A stretch of 8,732 nucleotides of DNA. It comes from an uncultured Leptolyngbya sp. (lineage in GTDB: Bacteria; Cyanobacteriota; Cyanobacteriia; Phormidesmidales; Phormidesmidaceae). The notes beneath the pieces are model-generated. The model made no database searches. It was not told where the DNA came from and was given only the letters and a program-made list of their open reading frames with translations. Positions 1 to 6,671 of the stretch are shown one piece after another. The stretch lies in assembly GCA_937899365.1 (NCBI GenBank), contig CALBPH010000439.1, positions 1 to 8,732 on the forward strand, given 5' to 3'. Numbering within the stretch: the first letter of the stretch is position 1; every line of letters begins with the position of its first letter. The position numbers and the translations under genes were made by a program.

Positions 1-3000
1 GAGTAAAGGACGTCTCATCTAACGTAGTCGTTACGTTCTGAACCACAGCAAGAGTCTCACTACCGGTACCCAACAATAGGTCAGTGCCTTGAACTTTCTG
101 GGTGATGGCCCCAAAGGTCAAGTCACCGATAAGACCAATCACATCAGTACCCACCTCAAAGTCAGTAATGATGTCGGTGCCGTGACCCACTGCAAAGGCA
201 AAGGTGTCGCTACCCTTACCACCAGAGAAGTTATCTCCGGTGAGCGTGTCATTGCCGAGACCGCCATAGAGCAGGTCATCGCCAGCGTCACCCCAGATCA
301 TGTCATCGCCTTCATCCCCAAACAACAAGTCGTTGCCGCCCTTGCCGCCAATGCGGTCATTACCAGCACCGCCAAAGATGGCATCGTCGCCACCAGAACG
401 TCCCTGGGGATATCTGTTGTTGAGGTCACCGCGTAGAATGTCGTCACCATCGCCACCGCTAATGCTCTGGTCACCCTCACCCCCGGCTAAGGTGTCATAG
501 CCACCGGTACCGACAACATCAGCGTCGGGCTCAACGCCGCCGTTGCCGCCGCCAGTAGAACCACCGTCGATAACAGTGTCCTCACGGAAGGCCAGGTTCT
601 GAATGCGAGTGTCGTCTTCGGGGGCAACATCAGCCACATCAAAGGGTGTGGTCTCATCACCAAAGTTAGCCGCCAGGAATTCGGCCAGGGCATCTTGCTC
701 AGACCCATCTGGGGCAAAGGTGGCAACACCCGTACGAGGGGCGTCGTCATCTTGGGCAAGCTCGACCACATCGCGCTCAGGGAAAGGATAGCCATCGCCA
801 CCACCCGCTAGGAAGCTCAGGGTTACCATGCGGAAGCTGCGGCTGGCATCGCCCACCAGTTCACCGTTTTCAACAATCACGTCGGCGTCGTTACCGTCGG
901 CATCCAGCACTACTAGAGACTGAACCCGGTCGTTGGGAGTAGCCGTGGGGTCAAAACTAAACTCTAAACCGCTGACCTGGGGAAACTGTCCGGGGGTGAC
1001 ACCTTCTTCGGTGGCGGATACACTGTGCTCAATGACGGCTAGTAGCTCCTCAGCGGTGATGTTTAACAACGTCAGACCGTTGTTAAACCGCAGGGTGTTG
1101 GCAATATCGGTTTCGGAAATGCCACCCTCAGGCTTAACGCCAGGAATCTCTTCGTTGGGTAGCAGCTCAGGCTCGCCGGTACCGCCAGCGGGAACAACAA
1201 CGCGACCGATATCATCACGGATGCCGCCGCCGTTTTTGAGAGAGATAACAACGCTGTCATCTGTTTCCTTGGCAATGGCCAGGTTGGCAGCGGCGGTTAG
1301 ATTACCCAGGTTGGTTTCCTCAGTCCGCACGCTGCCGCGTACGCCGTTAAGGTAAACATCACTGATACCAAAGACGTTGCTTTCTTTCGCGACGATAACC
1401 TCTTCTAGAGCGTCCACAATCGCCTGAACCTCGGGGTCAACCAGACCTTCTGCCCCCAGGGCGGCAACGCCAGCATCGTCGGTAGCATAGGCACCGCTAA
1501 CCTCGGCGTCATAGCTTTCAGGAATGATGATGCCATTTTCATCAAAGTCAACCACCAGACGACCAACGTACTTGTAGTTGCCGTCTGTGTTGACGACAGC
1601 AACAGGATTGCCATCAGCGTCAGTAGTGAAGATGGGGTAAGTTCCTTGAGCCTCGTCGCCGTCGCGAAGACGGTCGGTTTCATCTGCCAGACGGGTGTTG
1701 GAACCACCAGCAACAATAATGTCTACGTTGCGCAGACGGGTGGCCAATTCCTCTTCAATGCTGATTTGCTGCATGTGGGAGAGAACAATCACCTTGTTCA
1801 TTCCCGGATTGGCCGCCAGCATCTCATCTACATCCTGCTGAATCTCTGCGGCTAGGGCATCGAGCTGGGCAGCGGTGGGCGTACCATCAAAGTCTTCAGG
1901 CAAAACCGTGACACCATCAGGGCTAGAGATTGTCGGTAGGGTGGGGGTAGTGGCACCCACAACGCCAATCTGTTCACCGCCGACAGTAATCACTGTTGTT
2001 GCTGCCAGGCTGTTGGGCTGAGGTGCCTGGTCGTCGGCAACGACCAGATCAGCCAGGTTCTCATCGGTGCTAAAGTCCAGGTTGGAGCTGAGGTAGGGGA
2101 ACTGAGCGCCTACAAAGGACTCATTTACGTCAGGGGTTTCTGAGTCATCTTCACCACCGGCAATCAGGTCGCTGAGTAACTCGGTACCCAGGTCAAATTC
2201 ATGGTTACCTAGGGCAATGGCTTCAAAGCCTAGCTCATTCTGGATCAGAATGTCGGCGCGACCCTGTCCGCCAAAGACGTCTTCACTGGCGCTAAAGAAA
2301 AGACCTGGTAAGATCGCGTCACCAGACGATAGGGTGACCGTGTTATCAAAGTCGTCGCGCAGGGCATTGAGCACTGCAGAGAAATTGGGTGCGTCATCTA
2401 AAGCAGGAATACCCGCTTCTTGGTCGGCGGCGTGGAGCAGTTGCAGAGTGAAAGTAGAGGGTTCAGTCACAGTGGGTTCTAGGGTGAATTTGGCTAATAT
2501 GGGCTCGTGATCACTGGCAGCAATGGTGTCTGTAAACAGGGCACCGTTGTCGTCGCGGGTGAAGTCGTTGTTGACATGGACGATGTCAAACTCGGCTCCC
2601 TCTAGGAGAGAGTCGGTGACAAACAGGTGGTCCAGCACCTGGCTGTTGCCGTCAAAGATGAAGGTGTAGGCATCGTCATCGGCCCGGTCCACCAGATTGG
2701 TGAGGACCCGCTCGTCGCCGGTACCGGGCAGAATCTCCGCCAGGTCGTTGGTAAATTCAAAGGTGTTGAGGTCGCCTAATACAATCACCTTGGCGTCAGG
2801 GTTGGTGTCGACAATGCTGTCTACAAAGTCGTTGAGGGCCTGGGCTTGGGCTTCACGTTCTGCTTCACCAGCCTGGACAAAGGGCTGGGGTCCGCCGTAG
2901 ACGGGGGAGGAACCAAAGCGAGAGGTGAGGTGGTTGTTAACCACGGTCACTGGGTTGCCATTAAAGGTAAAGTTAGCCACCAGCGGATTGCGGGTGCCGT

Positions 3001-5719
3001 CAAAGGCGGCATCCTGGTCGATGGCAGCAAAGGAGTCTAACTCAACGCGCTCTGGGTTATACAGATAGGCGTTGCGGATGTTGCCACCGGGAACGCCGCC
3101 CTGGGTGTTGTTTTCGGGAGCGACATCGATGAACTCGTAGTCAGGTCCGCCAGCGGTTGCGATCGCATCCACCAATGTTTGCAATGTCTGGGTCGCATCC
3201 ACCGTGCCGTCATCGGTTACACCGCTGTCATCCTGAATCTCCTGTAGGGCGACAATGTCAGGACTATTCAGATTGGTGACAATCTGGTCTGCCAGCAAAC
3301 CAAACTGGGCCACATCGGTGCCGTCTGCTGCCAGGTTGAGTACGTTATAGCTGGCTACGGTAAGCTCGTTGTTGCTGCCGGCAATGCCACTGACCTCCTG
3401 CTCTAGACCAATGGAATTAATGTCAAATGCTTCGGTAACATTGACTTCAAAGTTGCCAAAGCTATAGCCCACCACACCGGTTACATCACCCAGCCGATCA
3501 CCCACATTTAGGGCAGGTGTGTCAAATCCCTCAGGCATGGTGATGGGGTTGAATTGAATCTGCACCCGCTCAGGATTCTGATCGCCGGTATTGTCAGGGC
3601 CAGACCTGAGGTTGATGCCGCCCCGCGACGTTAGAGCATCGCTAGGACTGATGCCAGCACCCTGGTTGGGCAGGGTAAATGCCTCAGCAGAGAACGGGTT
3701 AAATACACGGGTGGGAGAAATAGCCACGGCATCTTCTACCGTGACGCGCATTCCTTCTAACGATTCATAGAAGTCGATAGCGTCTTCGGTGGGGTCAAAG
3801 TTACCGGCTTCTTCCTGGAGGTTGACCGGTAGTTCATCGTCGCTTTTGACTGTCTCGGTAGGAGCATGACGAGCGCTTTCACCTAGGACAACTGCCTCAG
3901 GTAGCTCTTTGTCAGAAGAGAGAACGACCACATCGGGGTCTCTCATCTGGGTGGTGGATAGGTTGCCAGTGCCAGCACCGCCAGGGATAAACTCGTTGAC
4001 GACACCCAACAGACGCACCTCGTCACCAACGCTGACCGTGGGGCTGCCGCTAGTGGAGATAAACAGACCTTCAGATGTGGCATCGTTGCCATCGTCCGCA
4101 CCCTGCACATAGAAACCACGGAAATCTACCGCTGTAACGATGCCTTCGGTTTGTACCAGCTCACCGTCTAGGGGAGACACATGGCCGGCGCCCTGGATCT
4201 CAGAGATCGTGGCCGCGGCTACGTTAGTCTCATACACTGCCAGGGTGTTGGACTCTTCGTTAGCCACGGTTAGCAGCGGCTTTCCCGTGGGACTGTCTTC
4301 TGCTGAAATAAAGACGAGACCCTCAGGGGCGATATCCTCGTCACTGCGGGCATACTGCACAAACTCTGGATTGGTGGGGTCACTGAGGTCATACACCAGC
4401 ACACCACCGCCAGCCCGTTCTAGACCGACAAAAGCAAAGGGAACACCACCGATTTCGCCAGTGGTCACGGCTTCGGGTTCAGCACCTTTATTGTCGGAGC
4501 GATTGTCAAACTCAGCCGGGTCACCATCGTTAGCGTTAAACAGTTCAGGCGTTAGCTCAGCCGTAATCTCAGCAATCTGGCTACCGCTATCAAACACCTG
4601 ATTGCCGTTCTCATCCCAGATAGAGAAGGAGCGAGCACCATAGGAGAAAATTCGATCAATGTCGCCATCGCCATCAATGTCGCCGTCGATGGAAGAGATA
4701 GTTAAACGACCAAGATTTTCATCCTCAGCCAGGGCTGGGTCAATGCTCTCATCCAATGTCAGACCCGAACGACCAAAGGAGGTGACATCGGCCAGGTCAC
4801 CCAGACGGATGGCGTCACCACGATCATCTTCGTCAGCATCGCCCCGGTCATCACCTTCGTTAGCGGTAATGTAGAAAGTCTGACCATTGGCTTCAAAGGA
4901 GGCAATGGAGTCTGGCATAAACAAGCCAAACACGGGCTCATTCTGAATGTTGATCGCACCGTCTTGGTCATTGGCATCCAGACCGTTGCCACTGTTAAAG
5001 TCTTTGACCCCCAGGGGAACGATCCCCTCAACTTCATTGGTTGCCAAATTGATGACGGCCAGGGCGTTGTTTTCTTGCAACGTCACAAAGGCTTGGGAAC
5101 CGTCGGGAGCAACTGCGATGAACTCAGTCTCAAAATCTTGAGCTGCGCCAGCATCAGGGAAGATGCGCACACCGTCAGCCCGCAGATCGTTCTCGCGACC
5201 GTTAAAGGCTTCAAAGCCAACGGTCGCGACATTTGCCTGGGAAAGATTGGCAATACCACTGGATACATCAATGATGCTGATGGAGCCGTCGGGGTCTACA
5301 CCCCCATCGGGCTCACCCTCATTGGCCGATAGAATTTTGCTGCCATCGGGGGTAAAGGTAACGTTGTCGGGCAAAGCGCCCACCTGCACGATTTGAAATG
5401 CGTTGGTGTCACCAGCCGCCACAGCAGCGATATCGGCTACAGCGACAAAGCCGGGGTCGGTTTGGGGATCTGCGCCGATTGCGATCGCAACCAACCCATT
5501 AGACACCGCCACGCTATTGACACCCTCCACATTGGGCAGCAAATCAGCAATATCCAGCACCCCTAGCAGCGTGGGACTGCTAGCATCAGCCAGGCTAATC
5601 AGCTGCACCTCAGTGTCGCCGCTCACCATAAACACCGTCTGGGTGGCCGCATCAAACGCCGCAATCTCAGCTCCGATGTCGCTGGTAAAGCTACCAATTC
5701 TCTCTAAAAAATCTGTCAT
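1..5719 (-). CDS. Giant RTX-type extracellular nuclease/5'-nucleotidase (choice-of-anchor I + ExeM/NucH + UshA-like), C terminus cut by window edge
   Basis: An uninterrupted minus-strand frame gives at least 1,906 residues; the stop lies beyond base 1. The start is ATG at 5717-5719, the only ATG after the in-frame TGA at 5741-5743, with GGAG five bases upstream. Module order: choice-of-anchor I propeller (about 1-506), NucH linker (507-786), EEP endonuclease (787-1080), metallophosphatase plus 5'-nucleotidase C-terminal domain (1090-1700), RTX repeats (1735-1840) and a C-terminal region (1841-1906). The N terminus (MTDFLERIGSFTSD) has no signal peptide, so type I secretion guided by the C terminus is inferred. 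Expected role: cutting extracellular nucleic acid, then releasing phosphate from nucleotides. The protein is rich in Asp and Glu and poor in Lys, as usual for calcium-binding secreted proteins. The last residues (TLDETSFT) resemble the closing segment of other cyanobacterial RTX proteins, so probably only a few codons are missing. The architecture is secure; substrate and activity are inferred. Confidence 0.95.
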   Translation of the reverse strand, partial: MTDFLERIGSFTSDIGAEIAAFDAATQTVFMVSGDTEVQLISLADASSPTLLGVLDIADLLPNVEGVNSVAVSNGLVAIAIGADPQTDPGFVAVADIAAVAAGDTNAFQIVQVGALPDNVTFTPDGSKILSANEGEPDGGVDPDGSISIIDVSSGIANLSQANVATVGFEAFNGRENDLRADGVRIFPDAGAAQDFETEFIAVAPDGSQAFVTLQENNALAVINLATNEVEGIVPLGVKDFNSGNGLDANDQDGAINIQNEPVFGLFMPDSIASFEANGQTFYITANEGDDRGDADEDDRGDAIRLGDLADVTSFGRSGLTLDESIDPALAEDENLGRLTISSIDGDIDGDGDIDRIFSYGARSFSIWDENGNQVFDSGSQIAEITAELTPELFNANDGDPAEFDNRSDNKGAEPEAVTTGEIGGVPFAFVGLERAGGGVLVYDLSDPTNPEFVQYARSDEDIAPEGLVFISAEDSPTGKPLLTVANEESNTLAVYETNVAAATISEIQGAGHVSPLDGELVQTEGIVTAVDFRGFYVQGADDGNDATSEGLFISTSGSPTVSVGDEVRLLGVVNEFIPGGAGTGNLSTTQMRDPDVVVLSSDKELPEAVVLGESARHAPTETVKSDDELPVNLQEEAGNFDPTEDAIDFYESLEGMRVTVEDAVAISPTRVFNPFSAEAFTLPNQGAGISPSDALTSRGGINLRSGPDNTGDQNPERVQIQFNPITMPEGFDTPALNVGDRLGDVTGVVGYSFGNFEVNVTEAFDINSIGLEQEVSGIAGSNNELTVASYNVLNLAADGTDVAQFGLLADQIVTNLNSPDIVALQEIQDDSGVTDDGTVDATQTLQTLVDAIATAGGPDYEFIDVAPENNTQGGVPGGNIRNAYLYNPERVELDSFAAIDQDAAFDGTRNPLVANFTFNGNPVTVVNNHLTSRFGSSPVYGGPQPFVQAGEAEREAQAQALNDFVDSIVDTNPDAKVIVLGDLNTFEFTNDLAEILPGTGDERVLTNLVDRADDDAYTFIFDGNSQVLDHLFVTDSLLEGAEFDIVHVNNDFTRDDNGALFTDTIAASDHEPILAKFTLEPTVTEPSTFTLQLLHAADQEAGIPALDDAPNFSAVLNALRDDFDNTVTLSSGDAILPGLFFSASEDVFGGQGRADILIQNELGFEAIALGNHEFDLGTELLSDLIAGGEDDSETPDVNESFVGAQFPYLSSNLDFSTDENLADLVVADDQAPQPNSLAATTVITVGGEQIGVVGATTPTLPTISSPDGVTVLPEDFDGTPTAAQLDALAAEIQQDVDEMLAANPGMNKVIVLSHMQQISIEEELATRLRNVDIIVAGGSNTRLADETDRLRDGDEAQGTYPIFTTDADGNPVAVVNTDGNYKYVGRLVVDFDENGIIIPESYDAEVSGAYATDDAGVAALGAEGLVDPEVQAIVDALEEVIVAKESNVFGISDVYLNGVRGSVRTEETNLGNLTAAANLAIAKETDDSVVISLKNGGGIRDDIGRVVVPAGGTGEPELLPNEEIPGVKPEGGISETDIANTLRFNNGLTLLNITAEELLAVIEHSVSATEEGVTPGQFPQVSGLEFSFDPTATPNDRVQSLVVLDADGNDADVIVENGELVGDASRSFRMVTLSFLAGGGDGYPFPERDVVELAQDDDAPRTGVATFAPDGSEQDALAEFLAANFGDETTPFDVADVAPEDDTRIQNLAFREDTVIDGGSTGGGNGGVEPDADVVGTGGYDTLAGGEGDQSISGGDGDDILRGDLNNRYPQGRSGGDDAIFGGAGNDRIGGKGGNDLLFGDEGDDMIWGDAGDDLLYGGLGNDTLTGDNFSGGKGSDTFAFAVGHGTDIITDFEVGTDVIGLIGDLTFGAITQKVQGTDLLLGTGSETLAVVQNVTTTLDETSFT
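2..199 (-). other. RTX-associated C-terminal region (residues 1841-1906, incomplete)
   Basis: Following the repeats, the sequence GHGTDIITDFEVGTDVIGL and then GTGSETLAVVQNV matches the beta-rich tail found after RTX arrays in cyanobacterial secreted proteins. The uncleaved type I secretion signal is normally at this end of the protein. The window stops inside it, so the extreme C terminus cannot be judged. Confidence 0.75.
200..517 (-). repeat. RTX nonapeptide repeat block (residues about 1735-1840)
   Basis: About nine to ten copies of the GGxGxDxLx calcium-binding repeat are visible, for example GDGDDILRG, GAGNDRIGG, KGGNDLLFG, DEGDDMIWG, DAGDDLLYG and GLGNDTLTG. At DNA level this appears as degenerate 27-bp units. 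The array is broken once after the third unit by a non-repeat stretch (NNRYPQGRS) and again before the last GGKGSDTF unit. Such repeats form a calcium-stabilised beta-roll that folds after export through a type I transporter. Confidence 0.92.
620..2452 (-). other. Domain: UshA/5'-nucleotidase-like metallophosphatase plus C-terminal substrate domain (residues 1090-1700)
   Basis: The calcineurin-like core starts with LQLLHAADQE (Asp1099, Glu1101), then SSGDAI (Asp1134), GNHEFD (Asn1172, with the catalytic His1173/Asp1176 pair), LSHMQQ (His1315) and AGGSNT (1337-1342). The nucleotidase C-terminal domain begins near 1447 (SNVFGISDVYLNG) and carries NGGGIRDDIG (Asn1496, Arg1501) and the substrate-stacking loop FLAGGGDGYPF (1636-1646). 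Against E. coli UshA, three metal-ligand positions differ: His43 is Glu1101, His252 is Gly1339 and Gln254 is Asn1341. The catalytic pair and substrate loop are kept, so it is probably a functional variant subfamily, but metal use and substrate could differ. Confidence 0.9.
2480..3361 (-). other. Domain: endonuclease/exonuclease/phosphatase catalytic module, ExeM/NucH type (residues 787-1080)
   Basis: All expected EEP catalytic motifs are present in order: TVASYNVLNL (787-796, Asn792), LQEIQD with metal-binding Glu827, VNNHLTSRF with His930, GDLNT (982-986, Asp983 and Asn985), LDH (Asp1030, His1031) and SDHEP (1069-1073, catalytic His1071). The order and spacing match metal-dependent DNase I-like enzymes, and the HLTSRF segment is typical of secreted NucH nucleases. 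Nothing essential looks missing, so an active nuclease is likely. Confidence 0.92.
3159..3166. repeat. HIP1 octamer GCGATCGC (copy 1)
   Basis: A palindromic octamer greatly over-represented in many cyanobacterial genomes. This copy is inside the EEP module of the giant gene. It supports the taxonomic call. Confidence 0.8.
3362..4201 (-). other. Domain: ExeM/NucH N-terminal OB-like linker region (residues 507-786)
   Basis: This segment connects propeller and nuclease. It shows the strand pattern IVTAVDFRGFYVQ (527-539) followed by a TSEGLFIST strand, and later DFYESLEGMRVTVEDAVA (649-666). Both are characteristic of the region before the catalytic domain of ExeM/NucH extracellular endonucleases, where OB-like folds are thought to help bind nucleic acid. 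No catalytic residues are expected here. Confidence 0.8.
4202..5719 (-). other. Domain: choice-of-anchor I beta-propeller (residues 1-506)
   Basis: Residues 1-506 have the family hallmarks: LPDNVTFTPDG (116-126), ANEGEPDG (132-139), ITANEGDDRGD (284-294), NKGAEPEAV (410-418) and APEGLVFI (464-471). The domain is named for its habit of sitting N-terminal to varied anchoring or secretion modules. It is thought to fold as a propeller of WD40-like blades. Its ligand is unknown. Several acidic loops (DIDGDGDIDRI near residue 345) look able to bind calcium; that is inference. Confidence 0.88.
5481..5488. repeat. HIP1 octamer GCGATCGC (copy 2)
   Basis: A second copy, inside the choice-of-anchor I domain coding region, where it encodes part of VAIAIG. 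Confidence 0.8.
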
Positions 5720-5724
5720 GCTCT

Positions 5725-5728
5725 CTCC
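5725..5728 (-). promoter_or_regulatory. Ribosome binding site of the giant nuclease/nucleotidase gene
   Basis: On the minus strand GGAGAGAGC directly precedes the ATG. The GGAG core ends five bases before the start, a workable Shine-Dalgarno spacing. It fixes the start at 5719, since an in-frame TGA lies 22 bases upstream of the ATG. Confidence 0.7.
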
Positions 5729-5798
5729 ACAAATAAGGAATCAAATCGCCATCGAAATACGCTCTGGGGAGAAGCTCTCTCCCTAGATTGTTCTGTGG

Positions 5799-6056
5799 TT
5801 AAACTTGAATAAAGGACTCTGTTACCAAAGAATCAGTCAGCGCACCGACCTCCCCACCTAGGAATTCAATCCCATCCACGAACTGACAACGTTGGCTAGC
5901 ACCGGAGGGGACAACACCCACCCATCGATGGTCTGAACTGACGGCAGGAAAGCCAGCTTCGGTGAGTTCAAACCTAGCTTCTATCAGGTCTCTAGCATTG
6001 TTTTGATAGAGAGAGACATTAAACGTAGCGAGTCGAATGGGAACAGACATTGTCAT
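5799..6056 (-). pseudogene. Collapsed remnant of an EEP-family (phosphatase/nuclease) gene
   Basis: An 85-codon frame starts with VPIRLATFNVSL (residues 5-16), the first strand of the EEP family group that begins 'IRLATFNVSL' and normally runs to several hundred residues. After about ten more residues it jumps to SSDHRWVGV (40-48), which resembles the closing SDH catalytic motif of the same fold. The Glu, His, Asp/Asn and second His motifs that should lie between are absent, so roughly 300 residues seem to have been deleted in frame. The tail (49-85) matches nothing I recognise. It has no clear Shine-Dalgarno and lies 79 bp upstream of the giant gene on the same strand. An alternative is a genuine short protein, but it could not form an EEP active site. 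Recognition of the N terminus is firm; the deletion history is inferred. Confidence 0.65.
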
Positions 6057-6164
6057 GACAAACTAGCAGCCTGAGATCAGATGACAGGCCGGGTGATGAG
6101 GGTATTCTTTTGGCGTTACGTTGGCTATCAGCCCTGGTGAGCTGTGTCCCCCGATCGGCAAGTA

Positions 6165-6195
6165 AGCGTTAACGTTTAAAGAGAATCAGGTTAAG
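6165..6195 (-). promoter_or_regulatory. TTAA cluster, possible Pho-box-like operator (weak)
   Basis: On the minus strand, CTTAACCT (6188-6195) fits the cyanobacterial Pho-box unit PyTTAAPyPy(T/A). Two further TTAA cores follow in TTTAAACG and GTTAACGC. The spacing (15 then 7 bp) does not match the regular 11-bp period of described Pho boxes, so this is only suggestive. It lies about 110-140 bp upstream of the EEP remnant and would control it and the giant phosphohydrolase if real. Confidence 0.2.
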
Positions 6196-6352
6196 GAGAC
6201 ATTAAATAAAACCACATCTGGATCTCTCTGTATAAACGCACTCAGCACTTGCCCGACAAGCACCATAGAAAACCCAGGTAAAGAGAGGTTTATGGAAACA
6301 TTATCGTTGTAGAAAACAATCCGGATAAGAAACAGAACTTCATCAGAATTTT

Positions 6353-6381
6353 TTGATTAGCAATTTTTTTAGTCTTTAAAT
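6353..6381 (+). promoter_or_regulatory. Possible plus-strand sigma70-type promoter ahead of the hairpins
   Basis: TTGATT (6353-6358) is followed after exactly 17 bp by TTAAAT (6376-6381), each matching four of six consensus bases. A start near 6388 would lie just before the 6394-6422 hairpin. The surrounding DNA is very AT-rich, so such matches arise easily by chance. Confidence 0.25.
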
Positions 6382-6393
6382 ATATTTTTTCTG

Positions 6394-6422
6394 CCCCGCA
6401 TATGGTTTAAAAAACTGCGGGG
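6394..6422. repeat. Small inverted repeat, 7-bp GC-rich arms
   Basis: CCCCGCA (6394-6400) pairs with TGCGGGG (6416-6422) around a 15-base AT-rich loop. It sits ten bases before the large inverted repeat. Each arm is followed by the same pentamer TATGG. No U-tract follows it in either direction. Confidence 0.6.
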
Positions 6423-6431
6423 ATATGGAGT

Positions 6432-6481
6432 TCTGAGCCACTGCAATGCGGGCTCATCGGTCTGTATTGCAGTGGCTCAGA
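6432..6481 (+). repeat. Strong inverted repeat: 16-bp perfect arms extending to a 23-pair RNA stem
   Basis: CTGAGCCACTGCAAT (6433-6447) is the exact reverse complement of 6466-6480, and T6432 pairs with A6481. Inside the arms seven more plus-strand RNA pairs form (6448-6454 with 6459-6465, four of them G-U), leaving a CAUC tetraloop at 6455-6458. There is no T-run directly after it on either strand, so it is not a standard Rho-independent terminator. Confidence 0.85.
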
Positions 6482-6586
6482 CTGATGAGTCTCGGCATCC
6501 TATGGAAACAGCATAATTAAAAAGAATACTTGGGCTGTTTCTATGGATTCTATTGAGTATGGTTTGGAGCTGTTACTGATATATGG

Positions 6587-6621
6587 GCTGCATCGATGGC
6601 TTAGCAATGCCATAGATCAGC
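6587..6621 (-). terminator. Imperfect hairpin downstream of the coiled-coil gene, weak terminator candidate
   Basis: GCTGCATCGATGGC (6587-6600) pairs with 6609-6621 with one bulge and one mismatch around an 8-base loop. It lies about 50 bp after the stop of the 220-residue gene. It lacks a following U-tract, so termination here is only a possibility. Confidence 0.2.
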
Positions 6622-6671
6622 ATCTTGCCGATAAACCCCTTTTGAAGATCAACAACGTCAGGTTTTTCTAC

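Larger units (their letters stand above)
6388..6541 (+). ncRNA. Candidate structured small RNA (three hairpins)
   Basis: If transcribed from the promoter-like site at 6353-6381, the RNA would contain three hairpins: 7 bp (6394-6400 with 6416-6422), 23 bp (6432-6454 with 6459-6481) and 8 bp (6505-6512 with 6534-6541). The large stem is continuous only as plus-strand RNA, because its four G-U pairs become A-C mismatches on the other strand. No U-rich terminator is visible at the 3' end and I recognise no known RNA family. It could instead be a decaying palindromic repeat. The boundaries are guesses. Confidence 0.25.
6057..6671. other. Intergenic region with hairpins and AT-rich stretch, no convincing protein gene
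   Basis: This 615-bp gap is much more AT-rich between about 6340 and 6420 than its surroundings. It holds a TTAA-rich cluster (6165-6195) upstream of the EEP remnant, a minus-strand sequence resembling a promoter with 19-bp spacing (-35 at 6254-6259, -10 at 6229-6234), the hairpins at 6394-6422, 6432-6481 and 6505-6541, and an imperfect hairpin at 6587-6621. The 10-mer TATGGAAACA occurs twice (6291-6300 and 6501-6510), bracketing the AT-rich stretch and the first two hairpins. Confidence 0.6.

Noticed and set aside
200..517. Repetitive DNA as a possible CRISPR array
   Set aside because: The repeats are degenerate 27-bp units in frame that encode RTX nonapeptides, with no spacers.
933..1355. 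Long plus-strand open frames inside 1-5719 (for example 933-1355, 4140-4601, 5403-5786)
   Set aside because: They lie antisense to a minus-strand frame whose every segment matches known domains; their Ser/Pro/Arg-rich translations are typical shadow frames.
6050..6110. CTGTCAT on the minus strand as an enterobacterial-type Pho box half site
   Set aside because: Only one half site is present and the second 7-mer does not match; cyanobacteria also use a different Pho-box consensus.
6432..6481. Large hairpin as a Rho-independent terminator
   Set aside because: No run of T follows it on either strand within the required distance.
6481..6510. CTGATGAG followed by GAAAC, resembling a hammerhead ribozyme core
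   Set aside because: The segment between the two core elements cannot form stem II (no C pairing with the G after CUGAUGA) and no stem III with a cleavage site is present.
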